Origin: Chloroflexota bacterium
Lineage (GTDB): Bacteria; Chloroflexota; Dehalococcoidia; SM23-28-2; RBG-16-64-32
NCBI GenBank assembly: GCA_022563285.1
Contig: JADFNQ010000018.1
Span: 1-11,865, forward strand
Direction of reading: 5' to 3'
Length of the DNA: 11,865 nucleotides
Both the position numbers and the translations under genes were made by a program. The notes beneath the pieces were generated by a model. The model did no database searches, was not told the DNA's origin, and was given only the letters and a program-made list of their open reading frames with translations. This document shows positions 7,081 to 11,865 of the stretch, one piece after another (the first letter of the stretch is position 1; every line of letters starts with the position of its first letter).

Positions 7081-8192
7081 TGGAACGCCGCGCCGTCCGC
7101 CACTTCGACTACGGCCTGTTGCTTCTCGCCGGGGCGCTGGTGGCCTACGGCACCGTTCTCATCTACAGCGCCTCCCTCACAGCCTACCCCGATGGCATCT
7201 CCGGTCTCAGCCACCCGGTCGCCAAGCAGGCGACTTTCGCCCTGTTCGGCCTGGCGGTGATGGCGGTCATCGCCTGGATGGACTACCGCGTTTTCGGACA
7301 GTTGGCGCCCGGGCTGTACGCCCTCTCGATCCTCATCCTGGTGACAGTGCTATTCCTGGGCGACACCGCATTCGGCTCGCGACGCTGGATCACCATCGGC
7401 GGAACGCAGATACAGGCCTCCGAGGTGGCGAAGCTCCTCACGATCATCACCCTCGCCCGCTTCCTGGCCGACCGGCAGCTCCAGATCACACGGCTGCGCG
7501 TGTTCCTCGTCTCGCTAGCGATGGCGGCCCTGCCGGCGGCGCTGGTCATGGCGGAGCCCGATATGGGCACGGCAATCATCTTCGGCGCCGTCTGGGTGGG
7601 GATGGTGCTGATGGCCGGGGCGCGCGTGCGGCAGGTGCTCATCCTGGGCGGCTTCCTCCTCGCGTCCATACCGTTCGCCGCCCTGGCCATCCTCGGCGAC
7701 TACCAGCGCGACCGGATCGCCCTCTTCTTCAACCCTAACTCCGACCCTCTGGGCGGGGGCTTCAACATCCTCCAGGGGGAGATCAGCGTCGGCTCCGGCG
7801 GCGTCTTTGGCAAGGGGCTGACCGAGGGCAGCCAGACGCAGCTAGACTTCCTGCAAACGCCCACGACGGACTACATCTTCAGCGTGCTGGGCGAGGAGCT
7901 TGGGCTCATCGGCGCCCTGGTGCTGCTCGCCCTGTTCACCGCCCTGCTGTTCCGGACAATTCGTGTGGCCACCCTGGCCCGCGATCAGTTCGGACGGCTC
8001 CTGGCGACAGGCATCGCAATCATGATCCTGTTCCAGGTGTTCATCAACATCGCCGTGAACATCCGGCTGCTGCCGGTGACGGGCATCCCCCTGCCGTTTG
8101 TGAGCCAGGGCGGAAGTTCGCTCATCATGCTGTTCGTCGCCCTGGGGCTGCTCCAGAGTGTGCTCTTACGCCACCGCCAGCTCGAGTTCTAG
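7080..8192 (+). CDS. mrdB: Peptidoglycan glycosyltransferase RodA (MrdB, SEDS family)
   Basis: Polytopic SEDS glycosyltransferase that polymerises lipid II and works as a complex with PBP2. The 370-aa length and about ten hydrophobic segments are typical. Family signatures: RWITIGGTQIQASEVAKL (a variant of WI..GG...QPSE.AK, with A for P), PDMGTA, TTDYIFSVLGEELG, and LPVTGIPLPFVSQGGSSL near the C-terminus. The aspartate of TTDYIF is D264, matching the essential SEDS aspartate (D262 in E. coli RodA, from memory). The start GTG at 7080 overlaps the mrdA stop (TAGTG) and is preceded by GGAGGA at 7065-7070 with a 9-nt spacer. FtsW is the related alternative, but linkage to mreBCD and PBP2 favours RodA. 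It ends the operon. Confidence 0.97.
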   Translation: MERRAVRHFDYGLLLLAGALVAYGTVLIYSASLTAYPDGISGLSHPVAKQATFALFGLAVMAVIAWMDYRVFGQLAPGLYALSILILVTVLFLGDTAFGSRRWITIGGTQIQASEVAKLLTIITLARFLADRQLQITRLRVFLVSLAMAALPAALVMAEPDMGTAIIFGAVWVGMVLMAGARVRQVLILGGFLLASIPFAALAILGDYQRDRIALFFNPNSDPLGGGFNILQGEISVGSGGVFGKGLTEGSQTQLDFLQTPTTDYIFSVLGEELGLIGALVLLALFTALLFRTIRVATLARDQFGRLLATGIAIMILFQVFINIAVNIRLLPVTGIPLPFVSQGGSSLIMLFVALGLLQSVLLRHRQLEF

Positions 8193-8344
8193 GCGCCGGG
8201 CCAGCGCACCTCGTACATCCGATAAGTTCGCTTGTAGTGACCGCAGGAGAACTGATTTTGACGGCCAAACGTGCCAGTAGAAGCAACGATTGCACTCCCT
8301 CAAGTCGGGTTCAACCACTGGTACGAATGGAGTACGGCCGGCAT
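8193..8344. other. Non-coding gap after rodA
   Basis: About 150 nt with no convincing gene, and visibly less GC-rich than the operon before it. I see no hairpin with a T-run that would end the mre/mrd transcript; GGCGCCGGGCCAGCGC near 8192-8207 is only a weak dyad. A TTG-initiated frame (8258) after GGAGA is open to 8488 but runs through the promoter and into the aminotransferase gene, with no recognisable protein features. Confidence 0.4.
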
Positions 8345-8373
8345 TTGACAGTGCTTATGGGTTCGCCTATAAT
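8345..8373 (+). promoter_or_regulatory. Consensus sigma70-type promoter upstream of the aminotransferase gene
   Basis: TTGACA (8345-8350) and TATAAT (8368-8373) are both exact consensus hexamers separated by exactly 17 nt. Transcription should begin near 8380. A perfect consensus promoter is rare for ordinary genes and implies strong intrinsic activity, which fits a downstream control element (see the hairpin at 8406-8428). It lies 87 nt before the preferred TTG start of the aminotransferase. Confidence 0.88.
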
Positions 8374-8405
8374 TCGCGGAAACTGTTGGCGACCCCGTGC
8401 AATTA

Positions 8406-8428
8406 GACCGACCCGATCGGTCATTTTT
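8406..8428 (+). terminator. Terminator-like hairpin plus T-run in the 5' leader (possible attenuator)
   Basis: GACCGA (8406-8411) and TCGGTC (8417-8422) form a perfect 6-bp stem with a 5-nt loop, followed by ATTTTT (8423-8428), the shape of an intrinsic terminator. It would stop a transcript from the 8345-8373 promoter after about 50 nt, before the coding region. CCCGAT (8412-8417) can instead pair with ATCGGG (8430-8435); this competes with the terminator stem and includes the SD-like GGGAGG. GCGACC (8389-8394) can also pair with GGTCGC (8437-8442). Pairings are read by eye and their stability is not calculated. The 6-bp stem is short for a strong terminator. Confidence 0.55.
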
Positions 8429-8459
8429 CATCGGGAGGTCGCAAGGGAGAGGGGGTATC

Positions 8460-9758
8460 TTGCCAAAGCCCATCACGCGCCCGCCTGAGGTAGGGACTGA
8501 GGATGTCCTGGTTGGGAGTTCTAACTCTGCTTTCCCGCTTCCGATTAGAGTCTGTATCGACAGAGGCCTCGGGAGCCGCGTCTGGGACGAAAGCGGGAAC
8601 GAGTACGTCGACTTCCTCCTCGCCTCAGGCGCTCTCATCCTGGGGCACGCCCACCCACGAGTATGCCAAGCTGTGACAGGACAACTGTCCAAGGGATCCG
8701 CCTTCCACGCCCTCAACCGCCCGGCCCTGGAGCTTGCAAGTCGTATCGCGGAGCTCCCCGGTTGTGTGCAGATGGTCCGGTTCGCCTCAACGGGGACAGA
8801 GGCGACCCTGCATGCCGTGCGGCTGGCACGCGGCTACACTGGACGCGACAAGGTGCTGACCTTCGCCGGCTCGTACCACGGCAGCCATGACCTGTCTTTG
8901 ATCGGCCACTTCGGGGTGGCCAAGGCTACCAGCGGTGGGGTGCCGCGTGCGGCCACCGAGGATACGCTGATTGCCAGGTTCAATCAGATAGACAGCGTAG
9001 AGGAGGCGTTCGCCAGCCACAGCAGCGACCTGGCGGCCGTCCTGGTAGAGCCCCAGCAGCGATCCCTAGACCCATCGCCTGACTTCCTCCCCCGCCTGGC
9101 CCAGCTGTGCCAATCCGCCAACATCGTGCTGATATTCGATGAAGTGCTGACGGGATTCCGTCTCGCATTCGGCGGAGCGCAAGAGTACTACGGCGTGGAG
9201 CCGGATCTAGTGTGCTACGGCAAGATCGTGGGTGGAGGCTTTCCCCTTTCCTCGGTGGCCGGCCGTCAGGAGATCATGCGGCTGGCCGATCCTGCCCTGG
9301 GATCCAGCCCCAACTTCGTCCACATCAGCGGGACGCTTAGCGGCAACCCGGTCTCAGCGGTGGCGGGGCTCGCGACCCTCGCTGAACTGGAGCAGCCCGG
9401 CGTGTACGATCAGCTCCACCGGCTGGGGGGACGCCTTCGCGCAGGGCTTAGCCAACAACTGAATGCCCACGGCGTCGGGGCCTCCGTGATAGGAAGCGGC
9501 CCTATCGCGGCCGTCGAGTTCTCGGATTTAGGTTCGCCAGGCTCCGGGCAGCTCTTGAAGCAGGCTGTGAATCGGGAGCTGCTCCTTCGCGGCGTGCTCG
9601 TTCAGTTGCTGACTCGGTTCTACATCTCACTCGTTCACACTGAGACGGATGTAGATTTCGCTGTCGACGCGTTCGGCGCTGCAATCACGGCAGCGGTCGA
9701 GCGCTTGGCCGTTGACGAAGAGGCCCGCCTAGTGCAACGCGTAGCGACTCGTACGTGA
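8460..9758 (+). CDS. Class III (PLP-dependent) aminotransferase, glutamate-1-semialdehyde aminomutase-like
   Basis: Fold-type I PLP enzyme of the aminotransferase class III family. From TTG 8460 the protein has 432 aa, the normal size for glutamate-1-semialdehyde 2,1-aminomutase relatives. TTG 8460 is preferred because the purine-rich AGGGAGAGGGGG precedes it; the alternative GTG 8397 lies in frame without a Shine-Dalgarno and would put the leader hairpin inside the gene. Visible motifs: cofactor phosphate-binding STGTEAT, then RLARGYTGRDK and GSYHGSHD, LIFDEVLTGFR with the PLP aspartate, YGKIVGGGFP with the Schiff-base lysine K255, and SGTLSGNP. It closely resembles HemL, but the C-terminal SQFEA-type motif reads TRFYIS, without the glutamate. 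I therefore infer a related aminotransferase rather than the tetrapyrrole enzyme. The neighbouring nucleotide-sugar dehydrogenase hints at a role in a surface polysaccharide or modified sugar, but the substrate cannot be told. Confidence 0.88.
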   Translation: MPKPITRPPEVGTEDVLVGSSNSAFPLPIRVCIDRGLGSRVWDESGNEYVDFLLASGALILGHAHPRVCQAVTGQLSKGSAFHALNRPALELASRIAELPGCVQMVRFASTGTEATLHAVRLARGYTGRDKVLTFAGSYHGSHDLSLIGHFGVAKATSGGVPRAATEDTLIARFNQIDSVEEAFASHSSDLAAVLVEPQQRSLDPSPDFLPRLAQLCQSANIVLIFDEVLTGFRLAFGGAQEYYGVEPDLVCYGKIVGGGFPLSSVAGRQEIMRLADPALGSSPNFVHISGTLSGNPVSAVAGLATLAELEQPGVYDQLHRLGGRLRAGLSQQLNAHGVGASVIGSGPIAAVEFSDLGSPGSGQLLKQAVNRELLLRGVLVQLLTRFYISLVHTETDVDFAVDAFGAAITAAVERLAVDEEARLVQRVATRT

Positions 9759-9814
9759 GGGCATCCTTGATGCTGAACTGGGGACACTGTACTTCACCCT
9801 TCCCCTTCCCAGGC

Positions 9815-9847
9815 AAGGAGGATCTATGAAGAAGGACCTCTACTACC
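9815..9847 (+). promoter_or_regulatory. Strong ribosome-binding site and ATG, one base out of frame with the dehydrogenase
   Basis: AAGGAGG (9815-9821) followed by ATG (9826) is the best-formed translation start in the accessory region. It encodes MKKDLYY (9826-9846) and then goes out of frame. Skipping one base at about 9847 continues directly into VGIVGHGTVG, the expected start of a nucleotide-sugar dehydrogenase. The conserved frame itself has a TGA at 9827-9829 and no ATG, GTG or TTG before 9872. Confidence 0.7.
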
Positions 9848-9871
9848 GTCGGAATCGTCGGTCACGGTACT

Positions 9872-10618
9872 GTGGGCCAGGCCACTGCCCTTCTGTTCCA
9901 GGACGTAGCAGTATACGATCCCCCGAAAGGCCACACCGACGTGGCTGCCCTGGCCCGCTGCCCAGTGTCCTTCGTCTGTGTTCCGACCCCCACCTTGAGC
10001 AACGGACGGTGCGACCTCAGCTTCGTCTACGCAGCCGTGTCGCAGGTAGCGCCTATCCTCTCAGACAAGCAGGTCTTAGTTATACGCTCAACGGTACCGC
10101 CGGGGACAGTCCGCCAGCTCGAAGAATCCTTCCCCAACACTCACTTCGCATCTAACCCGGAATTCCTGCGGGCGCACCGGATGGCGGAGGACGCCCTGCG
10201 CCCTTCACGTGTGGTTATCGGCGCCGACACTGTCTACTCCCGACAGATGTTGCTCAAAACCTACCACTCGCGCCTGGGACGCCGTGTATCGTACGTCGTC
10301 ACCGACTCCGTTACCGCGGAGTTCATCAAGTACGCAGCCAACTGCTTCCTGGCCACCAAGGTCACTTACGCCCAGGAGCTCCGCAAGGCCACCCGCCGCA
10401 TCGGCGCCCACTACGAAGACGTGGTGAGGGCCGTCGGCCTGGACCCCCGTATCGGCCCCGGCGATGAATGGTTCATCGACGGTCTCACCGATGAGTGCCT
10501 TCCGAAGGATCTAGAGGCTTTCACCTCCCTACTGCGCAGTTGGGGCACCGACAGGAGGCTGTTGGAGACCGTCCGTCAGCTCAAGGACGAGGCCCTGCCA
10601 GTCCGCGCCGCCAAGTAG
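9872..10618 (+). CDS. Short UDP-glucose/GDP-mannose dehydrogenase-like protein, 5' end frameshifted (true start likely 9826)
   Basis: Nucleotide-sugar dehydrogenase family, whose members oxidise UDP- or GDP-sugars to uronates using two NAD+. The conserved frame begins at 9848 with GIVGHGTVG, the dinucleotide-binding glycine motif. The first usable in-frame start is GTG 9872, which cuts this motif, so either the gene is frameshifted after ATG 9826 or the product is N-terminally damaged. Further motifs: FVCVPTPT, STVPPGT and SNPEFL, then FIKYAANCFLATK with K153 and N157 (numbered from 9872), and CLPKD with C209 and D213. These match the catalytic Lys, Asn, Cys and Asp of UDP-glucose dehydrogenase. 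The usual glycine-rich GYGGSCFPKD reads GLTDECLPKD. The protein stops about 35 residues after this motif, so the C-terminal UDP-binding domain (full-length relatives ~430 aa) is absent. Short two-domain relatives do exist, so it may still be functional. It lies 67 nt after the aminotransferase, probably in the same transcript. Confidence 0.8.
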   Translation: MGQATALLFQDVAVYDPPKGHTDVAALARCPVSFVCVPTPTLSNGRCDLSFVYAAVSQVAPILSDKQVLVIRSTVPPGTVRQLEESFPNTHFASNPEFLRAHRMAEDALRPSRVVIGADTVYSRQMLLKTYHSRLGRRVSYVVTDSVTAEFIKYAANCFLATKVTYAQELRKATRRIGAHYEDVVRAVGLDPRIGPGDEWFIDGLTDECLPKDLEAFTSLLRSWGTDRRLLETVRQLKDEALPVRAAK

Positions 10619-10840
10619 CCTCCGGCAAGAGGGCGCCTCCCTGACGGAGCCATCAGCGCAAGCGAGGGCCGGGACGTCCTCCTCATCTCCCCTGACTTGA
10701 CGGAGATCCTGTCCGACGTAACCATCGACGCCTAGGAGACACCCGAGGGACGCGGCCTGACCTTCTCTGTGCCGAGCTGACGAGCGAGAAGCGGTCTCGC
10801 AACCCAACGAACGCGCTTGTCGCGCCTCAGCCTGTCCGGT
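10619..10840. other. Non-coding convergent gap
   Basis: About 220 nt between two converging genes. A bulged hairpin follows the dehydrogenase stop (CTCCG 10620-10624 with CGGAG 10645-10649, inner GAGG/CCTC at 10629-10632 and 10636-10639). A perfect 6-bp stem GCGAGA/TCTCGC lies at 10784-10800. Neither has a T-run on either side, so they are at best weak terminators. A frame reading GRDVLLISPDLTEILSDVTIDA-stop (ending near 10735) has a protein-like look but no start codon; it may be a gene remnant or chance. Confidence 0.4.
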
Positions 10841-11266
10841 CTACTTCGCCTCGTACTTGAGCGGAGTGGTCACCCCCCACTGCCGCCACTCGTAGATGCG
10901 CAGCGCCAGCGTCAGGCGCGGCTCCCAGCCTATCGGTTTATACTGGGGAAACTTCTCCCGGATCATCGCCCAGGCGCGGTCCCGCTCCTCCCCCACCGCC
11001 TCCTCCACACGGCAGCGGAGGAGCACACCCTTCAGCCGGCTCCATACATCGTCGTACTCGTCGATGAGGACAGCTATGCGCGGGGCATCCTGCAGCGCCT
11101 CGGCGGTGGTGTACCGGCGGCCAATGTCCACGTACACCGTGGAGTCGCCGTCGAACACGGGGCAGACGGGGATGACGTGGGGCTCGCCGCCGGGCCGCAC
11201 GCTAGCGATCCGGCATACGCGCGCCGCAGCGATGAACTGCTTTACGGGGTCCGGTAGCGGCTCCAT
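10841..11266 (-). CDS. Pyridoxamine 5'-phosphate oxidase (PPOX)-family FMN/F420 split-barrel protein
   Basis: A 141-aa cytosolic protein of the flavin-reductase-like split beta-barrel superfamily, which binds FMN or F420. Family-typical segments: an N-terminal helix (PDPVKQFIAAAR), then CRIASVRPGGEPHVIPVCPVFDGDSTVYVDIG (first strands; substrate/cofactor side), ALQDAPRIAVLIDEYDDVWSRLKGVLLRCRVEEA (second part of the barrel), and a C-terminal TLALRIYEWRQWG strand. The specific reaction cannot be told; this superfamily includes PNP oxidases, haem-degrading proteins and F420-dependent reductases. It is too short and divergent to call PdxH. Its ATG (11264-11266) overlaps the radA stop by one base (TGATG), so the two are translationally coupled. 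The stop TAG is at 10841-10843, converging on the dehydrogenase gene. Confidence 0.9.
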   Translation of the reverse strand: MEPLPDPVKQFIAAARVCRIASVRPGGEPHVIPVCPVFDGDSTVYVDIGRRYTTAEALQDAPRIAVLIDEYDDVWSRLKGVLLRCRVEEAVGEERDRAWAMIREKFPQYKPIGWEPRLTLALRIYEWRQWGVTTPLKYEAK

Positions 11267-11865
11267 CAGCCCAGCCCCAGCTTGATCGCCTCCCGCAGGG
11301 TGGCGGCGGGCAGCAGCTCCATCTTCGTCTTCGGCTTTATGCCGCGCCCGGCTGGTCGGGCCAGCGCCGCCTCCGGCAGCAGACAGCGACGGAAGCCCAG
11401 CCGCTCCGCCTCCAGCAACCGCCGCTCCAGTTGCGCCAGCGAGCGCAGCTCGCCCGAGAGGCCAACCTCGCCCAGTGCCACCAGGTCCGGCGGCACCGGC
11501 TTATCTCGGTGGCTAGAGACGATCGCCAGCGCCAGCCCCAGGTCGGTCGCCGGTTCGTGTACGCGAAGGCCGCCCACCACGGAGGCGATGACGTCCTGCC
11601 CCGCCAGGGAGAGGCCCACGCGGCGGGTGAGGACGGCGGCGACCAGCAGCAGCCGGTTAAAATCCAGGCCGTTGACGGTACGCCGCGGCGTGGGCATCGC
11701 CGTGGGGCTGGTCAGCGCCTGCACCTCCACCAGCAACGGCCGGCTCCCCTCCAGGGTGGACACGATGACGGAGCCCACGGCGCCGCCCTGCCGGTCTCGG
11801 CTGGCCCGCCCCGCAATGAACGCCTCCGAGGGGTTGTCCACGCCGGCCATCCCCCCGCCGGTCAT
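11266..11865 (-). CDS. radA: DNA repair protein RadA (Sms), C-terminal Lon-like domain; 5' part beyond window
   Basis: RadA is a RecA-like ATPase that promotes branch migration in recombinational repair. Only the last ~200 residues are visible: the end of the ATPase/linker region (GVDNPSEAF, where NPSE is typical of RadA) and the LonC-like C-terminal domain. The conserved run includes GSVIVSTLEGSRPLLVEVQALTSPT, PRRTVNGLDFNRLLL, SLAGQDVIASVVGGLRVHEPATDLGLALAI, RDKPVPPDLVALGEVGLSGELR and LERRLLEAERLGFRRCLLP. The zinc finger and Walker motifs must lie to the right of the window, and the methionine at the right edge is internal. The stop TGA (11266-11268) overlaps the start of the PPOX-family gene. 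Identification is secure. Confidence 0.97.
   Translation of the reverse strand: MTGGGMAGVDNPSEAFIAGRASRDRQGGAVGSVIVSTLEGSRPLLVEVQALTSPTAMPTPRRTVNGLDFNRLLLVAAVLTRRVGLSLAGQDVIASVVGGLRVHEPATDLGLALAIVSSHRDKPVPPDLVALGEVGLSGELRSLAQLERRLLEAERLGFRRCLLPEAALARPAGRGIKPKTKMELLPAATLREAIKLGLG

Noticed and set aside
6884..7738. 284-codon alternative frame across the mrdA-rodA junction
   Set aside because: Arg/Pro-rich translation overlapping two secure genes; GC-driven open frame.
8397..8459. Upstream GTG start (8397) for the aminotransferase
   Set aside because: No Shine-Dalgarno, the start lies only ~17 nt from the predicted RNA start, and it adds a non-conserved basic extension through the terminator-like hairpin.
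8237..8488. 83-codon ORF (GTG 8237 or TTG 8258) before the aminotransferase
   Set aside because: Contains the perfect promoter and the leader hairpin, and overlaps the aminotransferase start; no protein features.
9826..10155. Independent 109-codon gene from ATG 9826
   Set aside because: After MKKDLYY the translation is Arg/Pro-rich nonsense; the neighbouring frame carries the dehydrogenase motifs. The ATG is better explained as the displaced dehydrogenase start.
10817..11257. Plus-strand ORF opposite the PPOX-family gene
   Set aside because: Antisense shadow; the minus strand has clear split-barrel motifs and a start coupled to radA.

Overview
The window is high-GC bacterial DNA with tightly packed genes and few gaps. 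Gene content is mostly core housekeeping: DNA ligase, the rod-shape/elongasome operon and RadA. A short repeat, CCCTTCGACAGGCTCAGGG, lies inside the nuclease gene; from memory, elements of this kind are scattered through many Chloroflexota (Dehalococcoidia-type) genomes. Together with the GC content this makes Chloroflexota my best guess for the host, but it is an inference and not proven here.

Layout. Positions 1-1709 hold the 3' part of ligA, which enters from the left edge. Five bases later (1715-2545) comes a secreted, lipoprotein-type staphylococcal-nuclease-like gene with a small C-terminal domain. A short promoter gap (2546-2672) with an extended -10 box leads into the five-gene elongasome operon mreB-mreC-mreD-mrdA(PBP2)-mrdB(RodA), 2673-8192. 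The last four genes overlap or nearly touch (a GTGA overlap, a 6-nt gap, and a TAGTG overlap). Together they encode the actin-like scaffold, its membrane adaptors, and the transpeptidase/glycosyltransferase pair that builds lateral-wall peptidoglycan.

From 8193 to 10840 the character changes. A gap contains a textbook promoter (TTGACA-17 nt-TATAAT), followed closely by a hairpin plus T-run and a possible competing hairpin. It drives a glutamate-1-semialdehyde-aminomutase-like class III aminotransferase (8460-9758). Next comes a short UDP-glucose/GDP-mannose dehydrogenase-like gene (9826-10618). Its well-formed Shine-Dalgarno/ATG is one nucleotide out of frame with the Rossmann-fold coding sequence, and it lacks the usual C-terminal UDP-binding domain. 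This pair looks like an accessory, possibly surface-sugar-related, insertion between housekeeping blocks. The stretch 10619-10840 carries no convincing gene.

The right end is on the minus strand: radA (C-terminal Lon-like domain only, running off the right edge) followed, with a 1-nt TGATG overlap, by a PPOX-family flavin split-barrel protein.

I saw no rRNA, tRNA, CRISPR array, transposase or phage gene. The points most worth a second look are the leader of the aminotransferase gene (possible attenuator), the frameshifted short dehydrogenase, and the repeat element domesticated in frame within the nuclease.
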